Below are positions 27,177 to 36,167 of a stretch of DNA of 64,000 bases, piece after piece (positions within the stretch are counted from its first letter, which is position 1; each line of letters opens with the position of its first letter). The stretch is from Bacillota bacterium. GTDB taxonomy: Bacteria > Bacillota > UBA994. The position numbers and the translations under genes were made by a program. The stretch is from positions 148,621-212,620 of the forward strand of contig JAGXTJ010000023.1 in the NCBI GenBank assembly GCA_018333655.1, in the 5' to 3' direction. Below the pieces are notes generated by a model. That model saw only the letters and a program-made list of their open reading frames with translations, was not told where the DNA came from and searched no databases.

Positions 27177-28199
27177 ATGGAAAAGAAAAAGGCATTAGAA
27201 ATGGCACTGCATCAGATCGAAAAACAGTTCGGCAAGGGTTCTATCATGCGCCTCGGAGGCGACCAATTGGTAGCGCTTGAGGTGATATCTACGGGTGCGC
27301 TCTCGTTAGATATTGCCCTTGGCATTGGTGGGGTGCCGCGGGGGCGAATTATCGAGGTCTTTGGCCCTGAATCGAGCGGTAAAACCACAGTAGCTCTCCA
27401 TGTCATTGCCGAAGCACAAAAAAACAAGGGCGTGGCAGCTTTCATCGATGCTGAGCATGCGCTTGATGCCTCCTATGCGCGGAAGCTCGGCGTGAACATA
27501 GACGATTTGCTGGTCTCGCAACCTGATACCGGAGAGCAGGCCCTAGAGATTGCCGAAGCCTTGGTGCGCAGCGGTGCACTTGATGTTGTCGTCATCGACT
27601 CTGTTGCCGCCCTAGTTCCCCGTGCCGAAATAGAGGGTGAGATGGGTGATGCCCATGTTGGATTACAGGCACGTCTTATGTCGCAGGCCTTGCGCAAACT
27701 TGCGGGTGCCATAAGTAAGTCAAAGACTACAGCCATTTTTATCAATCAGTTGCGCGAAAAAGTAGGGGTCATGTTCGGCAGTCCCGAGACCACGCCTGGC
27801 GGTAGGGCTCTAAAATTTTATGCTTCTGTACGCCTAGACGTGAGACGGGTTGAGTCGCTCAAGGTAGGGCAGGATGTTGTCGGTAATCGCACTCGCGTAA
27901 AGGTTGTCAAGAATAAAGTCGCTCCCCCCTTTAGACAAGCTGATTTTGATATTATATACGGCGAAGGCATCTCTCGCGAAGGTTGCATCATTGATACGGC
28001 CACCGAAAGCAACATTGTGGTAAAGAGCGGGGCATGGTATTCCTACGAGGATGAGCGCTTAGGACAGGGTCGCGAAAATGCCAAGCAGTACTTGCGTGAG
28101 CACCCCGAGACAGCACAGAAAATTGAGTTGCGCATTAGAGAGAGCCTGAAGCTCGGTCAAGTCGCGCACAAAACCGACGGCGAGTCTTTTGAAGAATAG
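27177..28199 (+). CDS. recA: Recombinase RecA
   Basis: The 340-residue strand-exchange protein and SOS co-protease. Walker A is GPESSGKTT, the Walker B region VVIDSVAAL, and the family blocks [31 protein letters not shown] and KVKVVKNK are intact. ATG 27177 has AGGAGG 7 bases upstream. The regulated promoter before it overlaps a LexA box, and recX begins inside its last codons. Confidence 0.99.
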   Translation: MEKKKALEMALHQIEKQFGKGSIMRLGGDQLVALEVISTGALSLDIALGIGGVPRGRIIEVFGPESSGKTTVALHVIAEAQKNKGVAAFIDAEHALDASYARKLGVNIDDLLVSQPDTGEQALEIAEALVRSGALDVVVIDSVAALVPRAEIEGEMGDAHVGLQARLMSQALRKLAGAISKSKTTAIFINQLREKVGVMFGSPETTPGGRALKFYASVRLDVRRVESLKVGQDVVGNRTRVKVVKNKVAPPFRQADFDIIYGEGISREGCIIDTATESNIVVKSGAWYSYEDERLGQGRENAKQYLREHPETAQKIELRIRESLKLGQVAHKTDGESFEE

Positions 28200-28650
28200 C
28201 GAAGTTTATAAAACCGCAGTGCGCATCTTAGCTAGGCGGGATTACACGCGGGCGGAACTTGGCCAAAAGTTAAGGATACGTGGCTTCTCGGCAGATTTAA
28301 TCGCTGAAGCCTGCGAAACGCTGATTGAGCGGGGCTTCTTAGATGATCAGCGCGTGGCGCAGAATATGCTAAGTGCCGCACTCAGCAAAACTGACTTGGG
28401 GAGCAGACGTCTCGCTGAACAACTCTACAAGCGCCTGCTCCCGCGGGCCGTAGTAGAGGAAGTAGTGGCGAGTTTTCTTAGTCAGGCTGATGAGCTGTCT
28501 AGGGCTACGACAATGGTCGAGCGGTTCATTAGTCTCGGCCTTGAGAAGGCCGCCATCGAGCGGAAACTTTGGCAAAAAGGCCTCCCGGCGGCGGTCGTGC
28601 GGGCGGCCTTCTCAGACGTCAACCTTGACAAGAACACCGAAGAGGGCTAA
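28189..28650 (+). CDS. recX: Regulatory protein RecX
   Basis: A 153-residue modulator of RecA filaments made of three-helix repeats: [33 protein letters not shown] followed by [13 protein letters not shown] and a C-terminal [18 protein letters not shown] 28189 overlaps the recA stop by 11 bases, so RecX is probably made at a low level coupled to RecA. A weak hairpin (AGAGAG/CTCTCT, 28660-28679) follows. Confidence 0.92.
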   Translation: MKNSEVYKTAVRILARRDYTRAELGQKLRIRGFSADLIAEACETLIERGFLDDQRVAQNMLSAALSKTDLGSRRLAEQLYKRLLPRAVVEEVVASFLSQADELSRATTMVERFISLGLEKAAIERKLWQKGLPAAVVRAAFSDVNLDKNTEEG

Positions 28651-28729
28651 AATGTTCCCAGAGAGTAGAAATTCTCTCTTTGCTAGTCGAAGTGGCCCTT
28701 AATGAGTTCCGCGTGGGATCCCCTAAGCT

Positions 28730-28755
28730 GGCCGAGGGTTCTCGGTCATTTTTTT
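28730..28755 (+). terminator. Terminator or attenuator upstream of rny
   Basis: GCCGAG (28731-28736) pairs with CTCGGT (28741-28746) across a GGTT loop, followed by a run of seven T. It lies only about 30 bases before the rny start, so it may act as an attenuator in the rny leader. Confidence 0.7.
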
Positions 28756-28785
28756 GTAGTTTGTTAAAGAAAGGAGGAGAGGAAT

Positions 28786-30324
28786 ATCGAATTTTTACTG
28801 TTATTTCTTATTTTACTGGCATTACCTGCCGCAACTTACGGCGGTTATCTATACCGGAGACGAGTTGGCGAGAAAGTTATAGGCGACGCTGAGACACATG
28901 CCGCGCAGAAGATCGAAGAGGCCAAAAAACTGGCCGAAGCCAAAAAGCGCGAATCTATACTAGAAGCTAAAGACGAAGTCTACAAGTTGCGCCAGGAATT
29001 TGAGCGTGAAGTCAAGGAGCGGCGCGCTGAAATAGTGCGCACCGAGCGCCGACTCGCGCAAAAGGACGAGACCCTCGATAAGAAAATTGAGCAAATAGAG
29101 CGCAAGGATGAGCTATTGACTCGGAAAGATACAGAAGTGCAAAAGCTTAAAGACCGCGCTGCAGAGTTAGTGGACAAGCAACAGACCGAGTTAGAGAGAG
29201 TTGCTGGTTTGTCTAACGAAGAGGGCCGTCGGCTCCTTCTGGCTAATGTAGAAAGAGAAGTCCGCCACGAGGCCTCCATTTTAATCAGAGATGTGGAGCA
29301 AGAGGCGCGAGATGAGGCCGATAAGCGAGCGCGAGAAATTGTCACTTTGGCAATTCAGCGTTGCGCTGCGGACCACACTGCGGAGACCACCGTTTCGGTC
29401 GTGGCCTTGCCTAATGATGAGATGAAGGGTCGTATCATCGGTCGAGAAGGCCGAAACATTCGTGCGCTAGAAACCCTGACGGGCATTGACTTGATTATTG
29501 ATGACACACCAGAGGCCGTTATCATATCGGGATTTGATCCGGTGCGCCGCGAGGTTGCTCGCATTGCCCTTGAGCGACTCATTGTCGATGGGCGCATTCA
29601 CCCTGCCCGCATTGAGGAGATGGTGGAGAAGGCCCAGAAAGACGTCGAGCAACGTATTCGTGAAGAAGGCGAGAAAGCCGTCTTTGACGTAGGTGTTCAC
29701 AACGTGAATCCAGAGATTGTAAAACTCTTGGGTCGCTTGCGTTATCGCACCAGTTACGGCCAGAACGTTTTGAAACATTCTCTCGAAGTGGCCCATCTTG
29801 CCGGCATCATGGCGGCGGAATTAGGTGTAGATGTGCAATTGGCCAAACGGGCTGGCTTGCTACATGATCTGGGCAAGGCTATCGATCACGAGGTCGAAGG
29901 GTCACATGTTGCCATTGGAGCCGAAATGGCTAAGAAGTATCGCGAACATCCTCAAGTTGTCAATGCTATTGCCTCCCATCATGGCGATATCGTAGCAACT
30001 TCAGTGGAGTCTGTTCTCGTAGCTGCTGCCGATGCCATTTCTGCAGCACGGCCCGGTGCACGGCGTGAGAGTCTTGAGAACTACATTAAACGCTTGCAAA
30101 AGCTAGAGGAAATCGGTTCATCTTTTGAGGGCGTGGACAAGGTCTATGCCATACAAGCTGGGCGAGAGATTCGAATCATTGTAAAGCCAGATCGCATTGA
30201 CGACTTATCCGCTATCAGGGTGGCGAGGGATATCTCTAAGCGCATTGAGAATGAGTTGGAATACCCAGGTCAGATTCGGGTGACTGTCATCCGCGAGACG
30301 CGGGCTGTTGAACTAGCAAAATAG
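28786..30324 (+). CDS. rny: Ribonuclease Y, apparent AUC start codon
   Basis: Membrane-anchored endoribonuclease that starts mRNA decay. Read from ATC 28786 the protein has 512 residues, the usual family length. The parts are an N-terminal membrane segment ([22 protein letters not shown]), a long charged coiled coil (to about residue 200), a KH domain with [17 protein letters not shown], and an HD domain with [13 protein letters not shown] and LLHDLGKA. No ATG, GTG or TTG occurs in frame before TTG 28987, which would remove the membrane segment and part of the coiled coil. AAGGAGG at 28771-28777 is 8 bases before ATC. The reading of ATC as start is inferred from this spacing and from length. 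Confidence 0.9.
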   Translation: MEFLLLFLILLALPAATYGGYLYRRRVGEKVIGDAETHAAQKIEEAKKLAEAKKRESILEAKDEVYKLRQEFEREVKERRAEIVRTERRLAQKDETLDKKIEQIERKDELLTRKDTEVQKLKDRAAELVDKQQTELERVAGLSNEEGRRLLLANVEREVRHEASILIRDVEQEARDEADKRAREIVTLAIQRCAADHTAETTVSVVALPNDEMKGRIIGREGRNIRALETLTGIDLIIDDTPEAVIISGFDPVRREVARIALERLIVDGRIHPARIEEMVEKAQKDVEQRIREEGEKAVFDVGVHNVNPEIVKLLGRLRYRTSYGQNVLKHSLEVAHLAGIMAAELGVDVQLAKRAGLLHDLGKAIDHEVEGSHVAIGAEMAKKYREHPQVVNAIASHHGDIVATSVESVLVAAADAISAARPGARRESLENYIKRLQKLEEIGSSFEGVDKVYAIQAGREIRIIVKPDRIDDLSAIRVARDISKRIENELEYPGQIRVTVIRETRAVELAK

Positions 30325-30330
30325 CATTCT

Positions 30331-30354
30331 AAAAGCCGAGCCATGCTCGGCTTT
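30331..30354 (+). terminator. Rho-independent terminator after rny
   Basis: AAAAGCCGAGC and GCTCGGCTTTT form an 11-bp perfect stem with a very short CA-type loop; it lies 17 bases before the ymdB start. Confidence 0.8.
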
Positions 30355-30371
30355 TGCTACAGGAGGACATT

Positions 30372-31160
30372 ATGCTCAACATACTTTTCCTCGGAGACAT
30401 AGTTGGTCGTCCCGGTCGCGAGGTAGTCAAGAAATTGCTCCCTGGCCTTCGACAACAGTTCAAGATTCACTACTGTATTGCTAATGGAGAAAATGCCGCT
30501 CATGGCACGGGGCTGACCAAGGAAATTGCTGATGAGCTCTTGTCCTCGGGCATTGATGTGCTCACTGGGGGTAATCATACTTGGGACAAGAAAGAAATCT
30601 TGACCTTTATTGATGACTATCCTCGCGTGGTGCGACCGCAAAACTATCCCCCAGGAGCCCCTGGGCAGGGGGTATTCTTAACTGAGATTGGGCTTCCGCC
30701 CGTGCCCTTTGCGGTGGTGAATTTAATGGGGCGGGTCTTTATGCCCCCCATTGACTGTCCATTTCGTACTATGGACGCGGTACTGCAAAGACTGCCTGAA
30801 GACGCAGTCGTGTTGGTTGACTTCCACGCCGAGGCCACTTCCGAAAAGCAGGCCCTAGGTTTCTACTTAGATGGCAGGGTCGCCGCCGTCATTGGCACGC
30901 ACACCCATGTTCAAACGGCCGATGAGCGCATTTTGCCTAAAGGTACCGCCTTTCTATCCGATGTAGGGATGTGTGGCCCCCATATTTCTGTTCTAGGGGT
31001 GCAAGTTGAGCAAGTGGTGCGAAAATTTGTCACAGGCTTACCGGCCAGATTTGAAATTGCCGAAGGTCCTGTGATGCTGTGTGGGGTAGTATTAAGCATA
31101 GACCCGTCGACACGAAAAGTTGTCGCGCCTCCAGAACGTATTTTGCGTGTACTAGCCTGA
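30372..31160 (+). CDS. ymdB: YmdB-family metallophosphoesterase
   Basis: A 262-residue calcineurin-like phosphodiesterase. It has FLGDIVGRPGREVV, then NGENAAHGTGLT, TGGNHTWDKKEI, VDFHAEATSEKQALG and GTHTHVQTADERILP, which together carry the binuclear metal ligands. B. subtilis YmdB hydrolyses cyclic nucleotides in vitro and affects biofilm genes. The rny-ymdB order is conserved. ATG 30372 follows AGGAGG by 5 bases. Confidence 0.94.
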   Translation: MLNILFLGDIVGRPGREVVKKLLPGLRQQFKIHYCIANGENAAHGTGLTKEIADELLSSGIDVLTGGNHTWDKKEILTFIDDYPRVVRPQNYPPGAPGQGVFLTEIGLPPVPFAVVNLMGRVFMPPIDCPFRTMDAVLQRLPEDAVVLVDFHAEATSEKQALGFYLDGRVAAVIGTHTHVQTADERILPKGTAFLSDVGMCGPHISVLGVQVEQVVRKFVTGLPARFEIAEGPVMLCGVVLSIDPSTRKVVAPPERILRVLA

Positions 31161-31185
31161 GTTCTTACTTAGGGAGGCTCTAAGC

Positions 31186-32163
31186 ATGGATTATCAAAGT
31201 CTCCACTTCAGCACCATGGTTGTTGACACCCACTGCGATACACTTATGCGCGTCCTGCAAGCAAAACCCTATCGTTTAGCCTGGCATCATGAAGACGGTC
31301 ACGTCGACATACCGCGCTTGCGGTTTGGCGGCGTGGGGCTTCAGTTTTTTGCCTCTTACATTGAGCCTGAATTCAAGCCGGAGCGAGCTCTTAAGCGGGC
31401 CCTTCAGTTCTGCGACGGTTTCTATCGTGAACTGCAAGATAATCCTCTGGATTTGCACCACATTTTGTCCTACGCCGATGTATTAAAGGCACAAGGTGAG
31501 AAAAAAATCGGCGCGTTGCTGTCTATAGAAGGTGGCGAGGCCCTAGAGGGTGATTTGGGTGCCCTGCGCATGTTGCATCGCTTGGGTGTTCGTTCCATCG
31601 GTCTGACCTGGAATGAACGTAATCAAATTGCGGAGGGTGTCGGTGATTGTCGAAGTGGGGGCGGACTAACAGATTTCGGTGTTAGTGTCGTTCTGGAGAT
31701 GAATCGACTTGGGATGATCGTTGATGTTTCACACATGTCGGAGCCGGGATACTTAGATGTCCTCGCCGTCAGTAAGCAGCCCATCATCGCCTCACACAGT
31801 AATGCTCGAGCCTTATGCAACCATGTGCGCAATTTGACCGACACGCAGATTTTGGCCCTCCAGAAGAACGGAGGCGTAATGGGCATAAACTTTGCCTCTG
31901 ATTTCGTGCGGTCAGGGGAACGCGCCACGGTGAGCGACGTGGTCAATCATATTGTGCATATTGCCAGTCTCACTGGTAGTTGCGACCATGTCGGCCTTGG
32001 GTCAGACTATGATGGGATACCTACTACTCCCACAGGACTAGAGGACGTCTCAAAGTTACCAGCTTTGACCAAGGAGATGTTGAGACGAGAGTTCACTGAA
32101 GTAGAGATTAGGGCTGTCTTGGGAGGAAACTTTCTCCGTGTAATGGCTGCGGTCTTGGGGTAA
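31186..32163 (+). CDS. Membrane dipeptidase family (M19) peptidase
   Basis: A 325-residue zinc dipeptidase of the renal dipeptidase family. Metal ligands are visible in VVDTHCDTL near residue 13, in the Glu of SIEGGEALEG, and in the histidines of VDVSHMSEPGYLDV and IIASHSNARALC. Another block is HVGLGSDYDGI. Members often cleave dipeptides and are common in peptide-fermenting Clostridia, which fits the amino-acid catabolic genes downstream. ATG 31186 follows AGGGAGGCTCTAAGC. A strong terminator follows. Confidence 0.92.
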   Translation: MDYQSLHFSTMVVDTHCDTLMRVLQAKPYRLAWHHEDGHVDIPRLRFGGVGLQFFASYIEPEFKPERALKRALQFCDGFYRELQDNPLDLHHILSYADVLKAQGEKKIGALLSIEGGEALEGDLGALRMLHRLGVRSIGLTWNERNQIAEGVGDCRSGGGLTDFGVSVVLEMNRLGMIVDVSHMSEPGYLDVLAVSKQPIIASHSNARALCNHVRNLTDTQILALQKNGGVMGINFASDFVRSGERATVSDVVNHIVHIASLTGSCDHVGLGSDYDGIPTTPTGLEDVSKLPALTKEMLRREFTEVEIRAVLGGNFLRVMAAVLG

Positions 32164-32187
32164 TACTAGAATATGGATACCATGAGC

Positions 32188-32223
32188 AGTAGAACGACAA
32201 AATATTTTGTCGTTCTACTTTTT
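32188..32223 (+). terminator. Strong hairpin terminator after the dipeptidase gene
   Basis: AGTAGAACGACAAAA and its exact reverse complement form a stem of about 15 bp, ending in TTTTT at 32219-32223. The long A-tract on the other side could also make it work on the minus strand. Confidence 0.88.
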
Positions 32224-32264
32224 ACGGAAGGAATTGATTCATTGGCACCGAAATGAGATACTAG

Positions 32265-32288
32265 AATGGATTAATGGACTAATCCATT
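32265..32288 (+). promoter_or_regulatory. Palindromic operator before the GntR gene
   Basis: AATGGATTA (32265-32273) and TAATCCATT (32280-32288) are perfect 9-bp inverted arms with a 6-base spacer, 25 bases before the GntR start. GntR-family regulators often bind such sites at their own promoters. Confidence 0.65.
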
Positions 32289-32312
32289 AGGCATGAGGGG
32301 TGGGGTGGACTA

Positions 32313-33293
32313 GTGGTCGCGATAGAGCTCCGCAGAAAATCTGGAGTGCCCTTGTATGTGCAACTTAAGGAGCGCATTAGACAGCAGGTGGAAAGTGGCG
32401 CTTGGTCGCCGGGCTTCAAGCTACCCACGGAGAGAGAGTTGTCTACCTTGCTTTCTGTCAGCCGCAATACGGTTAGCCAAGCCTACAGAGAGTTAGAAAC
32501 AGAGGGGATCCTTGTTTCTCTCCAGGGCAAAGGCACCTACTTGACAGAGACAGATCCATTCACACTCAATGCTAGTAGAGCACAACGTTTGCATGGCATT
32601 GTTGAGCAGGCGCTAGATAGCGCCCTGCACGAAGGATTTGACTGCGAGGAGTTTCAGGAGGTCGCTCGCCGCCTAGCAGTACAGAAACAGCGCTTGCTCA
32701 GTGAGGTGCGTATCGTATTTGTCGAATGCAATCGCGAACAAGTCGACTATTTCTCGACGCAATTGGCTCTTGGCAGTGGGATCAGCATTGTTCCGCTACT
32801 CTTAGAAGAGCTGCTGGCGGGTGGCACTACCGCTCGTCGCATCGTCGATGAGGCAGAAATTGTGGTGACAACGTTTTTTCACGAAGAGGCAGTGAGGACT
32901 GCTATTGGTGCAGACAAGCTCTTGCTCGCCGTGGCTCTTGACCCACAGTTAGAGACGGTAGTGCGTATCGCGAGAATTCCGCGCAGCAAAAAACTAGCTC
33001 TCATCTGTATTTCACCCATTTTTGCCGAGAAAGTCCAAACGTCACTCCTTGCGGCAGGGGTGGAGCATAAGTTGCTCGTGGCAACGCAGGGGGAAGATAG
33101 CGCGGTTCTCCGTGAACTTCTAGTTGAGGCCGATATCGTTCTGGTATCCCCCGGCCGTAAGCGCGAGGTGGTCGCCCTTTGTCCTAACGGTAAAGAAATT
33201 ATTGAATTCGTCTATCGTCCTGACCTAGGCTCAAGCAATCTATTGAAGAGCGCGATTCTCAGGCTCCGCGAAGGAGGAGTAGAAAGCCGCTAA
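32313..33293 (+). CDS. GntR-family transcriptional regulator
   Basis: A 326-residue regulator. The N-terminal winged helix of GntR type spans about residues 8-78: VPLYVQLKERIRQQVESGAWSPGFKLPTERELSTLLSVSRNTVSQAYRELETEGIL. The remaining 240 residues look like an alpha/beta sensor domain with alternating strands (VRIVFVECNREQ, LALICISPIF, DIVLVSPGRKREVV) rather than the common FCD or UTRA domain; the ligand is unknown. GTG 32313 follows GAGGGGTGGGG. It stands directly before the 2-oxoacid oxidoreductase genes in the same direction and is likely their regulator, and its own through the palindrome upstream. Confidence 0.88.
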   Translation: MVAIELRRKSGVPLYVQLKERIRQQVESGAWSPGFKLPTERELSTLLSVSRNTVSQAYRELETEGILVSLQGKGTYLTETDPFTLNASRAQRLHGIVEQALDSALHEGFDCEEFQEVARRLAVQKQRLLSEVRIVFVECNREQVDYFSTQLALGSGISIVPLLLEELLAGGTTARRIVDEAEIVVTTFFHEEAVRTAIGADKLLLAVALDPQLETVVRIARIPRSKKLALICISPIFAEKVQTSLLAAGVEHKLLVATQGEDSAVLRELLVEADIVLVSPGRKREVVALCPNGKEIIEFVYRPDLGSSNLLKSAILRLREGGVESR

Positions 33294-33334
33294 GACCCAT
33301 TTCTGCGGAATTACAGACTAAGGTGGTGTAGACA

Positions 33335-34015
33335 TTGATTAAGAAGAAGCCCTACCGCGTCGTGCGCGGCCCAGAAGGTTTGCTACCCCCAGCAGCAGCC
33401 TCACGCGGCATTGTTCTCCCAGAAAAAGGAGAAGGCCTCGTAGAAGGTTGTATTGTTACCGAACAAGATACTCTAGAGGTTATGGCGCGACAGCTTCTGA
33501 CCGGCAAGAACCCCACTATTTTTCCTGGACCGCTCGTACTGTGGGCATGGAGGGATGGCGTTGCCGAAAAGGCTGCGGCTGTGCTCGAATTAGCAGACGA
33601 GATTCCTGGCGTGCGTATCATTCCTATGCCTGACTACCGTCCTATCTACCCTAAGATTGACCCCGAAGCCGTCATCAACCCATGTCATCCTAACCTCACT
33701 ATTTGGCACAACAAGATAGAGGTCTGTGTCTTTGTGGGTGTGCACTGTCATTTTGCTAATATAACACTCAAGATGATTCGGGCCGGTACCAACTGCTACA
33801 CCATCACACTTTGTCACGAAGCGGGACATGAGGACTCTATGGCTTCGCTACCTTTCTGCGGTGTTGACCAAGTGCGTGCCCTTACGGAGACCATTCGCAG
33901 ATTAAAGAGCGAAGGCTTGCGCCCGCGGTATGCCGAGGCACCCGGAGTTCAGTTAACGGCCACACAACAAGCGGTATTGAATGGTTTGGTCTGGCAACAG
34001 GGAGCTACTAGTTAG
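33335..34015 (+). CDS. CO dehydrogenase beta/epsilon-subunit-like protein
   Basis: A 226-residue protein resembling the small (CdhB/epsilon-type) subunit family of archaeal CO dehydrogenase/acetyl-CoA synthase complexes, a nucleotide-binding-like fold without its own metal cluster. Visible features are NPTIFPGPLVLWAWRD near residue 60 and a His/Cys-rich segment VGVHCHFANITLKMIRAGTNCYTITLCHEAGHEDS near residue 140. No CO dehydrogenase catalytic subunit is nearby; instead it heads the 2-oxoacid:ferredoxin oxidoreductase genes. It may be an accessory subunit of that enzyme, which is inference. TTG 33335 follows AAGGTGG. Confidence 0.7.
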   Translation: MIKKKPYRVVRGPEGLLPPAAASRGIVLPEKGEGLVEGCIVTEQDTLEVMARQLLTGKNPTIFPGPLVLWAWRDGVAEKAAAVLELADEIPGVRIIPMPDYRPIYPKIDPEAVINPCHPNLTIWHNKIEVCVFVGVHCHFANITLKMIRAGTNCYTITLCHEAGHEDSMASLPFCGVDQVRALTETIRRLKSEGLRPRYAEAPGVQLTATQQAVLNGLVWQQGATS

Positions 34016-34053
34016 GTTATGCGGGCGCGGTAGCGCCTAGGGGAGGTTACATT

Positions 34054-35220
34054 ATGGACAAAGAATCGAAACAACGCGTGGTTACACCTGAGTATATGTT
34101 TTTTGAGGCCCCGCGCACTAAGGCATATATTACGGGCAGCGAGGCCGCTAGTGAGGCGGTGCGACGCGCAAATCTAGACATAGCCATTGCCTATCCCATT
34201 ACGCCCCAGAGTGAGACTATGCAGCGCGTAGGCGACCTTTACGGAGAAGGCTACCTTAAAGATTACTACAGGGCCGAAGATGAGATCGGTGCTTTTTCGG
34301 CAATTTCTGGTGCTTCACGAACCGGCGTCCGTTGCCTGACGGCTTCATCCGGTCCTGGCCTTATGCGTGGTTTAGAGGTCATTGCTTCGTGGCCGGGGCA
34401 TCGATTGCCGCTAGTTTTTCTCATTATGTGCCGCGTCATCAATGCGCCTTTGTCAATTCAACCTGATAATTTGGAGCTCGACTACATGCTAACCACGGGG
34501 AGCATTCTTTTTCATGCTGAGAATCAGCAAGACTTCTTTGACTATACTTTGGCCGCCTTCATCATCTCCGAAAAGTGTGAAGTCACCTTGCCTGTGGCCG
34601 TGGCCGTGGACGGTTTCTTTGTCACCCATGCTCGGGGCTGGGTAGAGATGCCCTCGGCCGAACTAAAGCTGCCGGGGCGCGACTGCTACAATGAAGCAGT
34701 ACCCATGATTGACAACGAGAACCCACCTATCCGCATTGCCCGTGACGCACCAGTACAGAAGAGCAACTTTATCAGCTATCAGATGCATGCTGCTTGGCAA
34801 CAAGAAATTCATGCCGCGCAGGAGCGCTCGCGTCGCTGGATTACCCACTACTTGGGTAGTTTACTCGAGGTCACTAACGGAGACGCCGAAACGATGATTA
34901 TCGCTTCGGGAAGCGCGGTTTCGCAGTCCCGCGAGGCCCTCCGCCAGGCCGAGGAGATGGGCAAGAAGGTGGGCTTGATTAAGATCAAGAGCTTGCGTCC
35001 CTTCCCGACTGAGGAACTCCGCGCTGCCTGTCAACATGCTAAGCGCATTATCATTCCCGAATTTAACTGCCCTGGCTGGCTAAATCGCGAAGTGCGGGCA
35101 ACGCTCTACGGTCACACTCAAGCTGAAATAGCTGATGGTCCTAGGGTTTATGGGGGCATCACTATGCCTACCGAAATGATTCTAGAATGGCTGTTTGACA
35201 GCGAGAAGGATGAGCAGTAA
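34054..35220 (+). CDS. 2-oxoacid:ferredoxin oxidoreductase, alpha subunit
   Basis: A 388-residue alpha subunit of the pyruvate/2-ketoisovalerate/2-oxoglutarate:ferredoxin oxidoreductase family. It has the pyrimidine-binding domain I, with ITGSEAASEAVRRANLDIAIAYPITPQSE and the Glu-containing EDEIGAFSAISGASRTGVRCLTASSGPGL, and a transketolase C-terminal-like domain II (AETMIIASGSAVSQSREALRQAEEMGKKVGLIKIKSLRPFP). With the beta, gamma and delta genes that follow it forms the complete enzyme, which decarboxylates a 2-oxoacid to an acyl-CoA while reducing ferredoxin. The substrate cannot be read from sequence with certainty. Confidence 0.92.
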   Translation: MDKESKQRVVTPEYMFFEAPRTKAYITGSEAASEAVRRANLDIAIAYPITPQSETMQRVGDLYGEGYLKDYYRAEDEIGAFSAISGASRTGVRCLTASSGPGLMRGLEVIASWPGHRLPLVFLIMCRVINAPLSIQPDNLELDYMLTTGSILFHAENQQDFFDYTLAAFIISEKCEVTLPVAVAVDGFFVTHARGWVEMPSAELKLPGRDCYNEAVPMIDNENPPIRIARDAPVQKSNFISYQMHAAWQQEIHAAQERSRRWITHYLGSLLEVTNGDAETMIIASGSAVSQSREALRQAEEMGKKVGLIKIKSLRPFPTEELRAACQHAKRIIIPEFNCPGWLNREVRATLYGHTQAEIADGPRVYGGITMPTEMILEWLFDSEKDEQ

Positions 35221-35261
35221 CCGATGGTAGTGAGGAAGTTCATAAAGAGAGGCGTTTTAAT

Positions 35262-36119
35262 ATGGCACTGAGAACATTAAATGTAGCCCCTGGTTTTATG
35301 CGCTTTATGCCCAAGGAGTATCAAGATTTGGTGGAGAAAGGACCTTTCGGCCGCCAAATCAAGCTAACTGACTTGGGTACTTTCAAAGAAATTCTCGAAG
35401 AACATCCGATGTGTGAAGGTTGCGCCATGGCCTTTTTCGTGCGCTTGTCACTCATCGCCCTGCCTAATCCAGAGCACACGGTGATTGTCGGCACGGCCGG
35501 GTGCGGACGCTTGTCTTTGTCTCAAGCTGCTATTCCTTTTGTCTATGGCAATTACTGCGATACGAATGGCGTGGCCACAGGGATTAAGCGTGGACTTGAG
35601 ATTCGCTTTCCGAATCAGACAAAGGATGTAGTCGTCATGGCGGGTGACGGTGGTCTCTCTGACATTGGTTTCTCCCAAGTGATGCATTCCTGGTTTCGTA
35701 AGGAAAAATTCGCGACGATCATGCTCGATAACGAAGTCTATGGCAATACCGGAGGTCAAGAGAGTGGCATGACCCGTCAAGGGGCGGTGGTTAAAATGGC
35801 GCCTCTAGGCAAGCAATTTGAAAAAATCGACATGCTCGGTCTAGCTAAGACGGCAGGGGTAGCCTATATTGCCCGTCTAACACCAACAAATCCAGGCCGG
35901 GTAATCAGCACTATTCGCAAGGCAGTACTGATAGCCCGCGAGATTGGTCCTACCTATGTGCAGGCCTACACCTCCTGCAACATCGAATACTCAATCTCTC
36001 CTGAGAAAGTCATGGACGACGCGCGTCAAGTGGAGAAGGAGCGCTATTCCTTCGTAGAGATTATAAGCGACGAGGCCAAGGCCTACCTTGAGCGCATTGA
36101 GGCAGAAAACAAAGCCTAG
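35262..36119 (+). CDS. 2-oxoacid:ferredoxin oxidoreductase, beta subunit (TPP-binding)
   Basis: A 285-residue subunit with the thiamine-pyrophosphate signature GDGGLSDIGFSQVMHSWFRKEKFATIMLDNEVYGNTGGQ. Cysteines in MCEGCAMAFF and AGCGRL, with one in SCNIEYS near the C-terminus, fit the four ligands of the proximal [4Fe-4S] cluster. ATG 35262 lies 41 bases after the alpha gene, preceded by AAGAGAGGCG. It catalyses the decarboxylation step with the alpha subunit. Confidence 0.93.
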   Translation: MALRTLNVAPGFMRFMPKEYQDLVEKGPFGRQIKLTDLGTFKEILEEHPMCEGCAMAFFVRLSLIALPNPEHTVIVGTAGCGRLSLSQAAIPFVYGNYCDTNGVATGIKRGLEIRFPNQTKDVVVMAGDGGLSDIGFSQVMHSWFRKEKFATIMLDNEVYGNTGGQESGMTRQGAVVKMAPLGKQFEKIDMLGLAKTAGVAYIARLTPTNPGRVISTIRKAVLIAREIGPTYVQAYTSCNIEYSISPEKVMDDARQVEKERYSFVEIISDEAKAYLERIEAENKA

Positions 36120-36167
36120 GCAGGCCTAAGCGCCGGCAAGGGCAATACATTCTAGGAGGAGTAGGGT

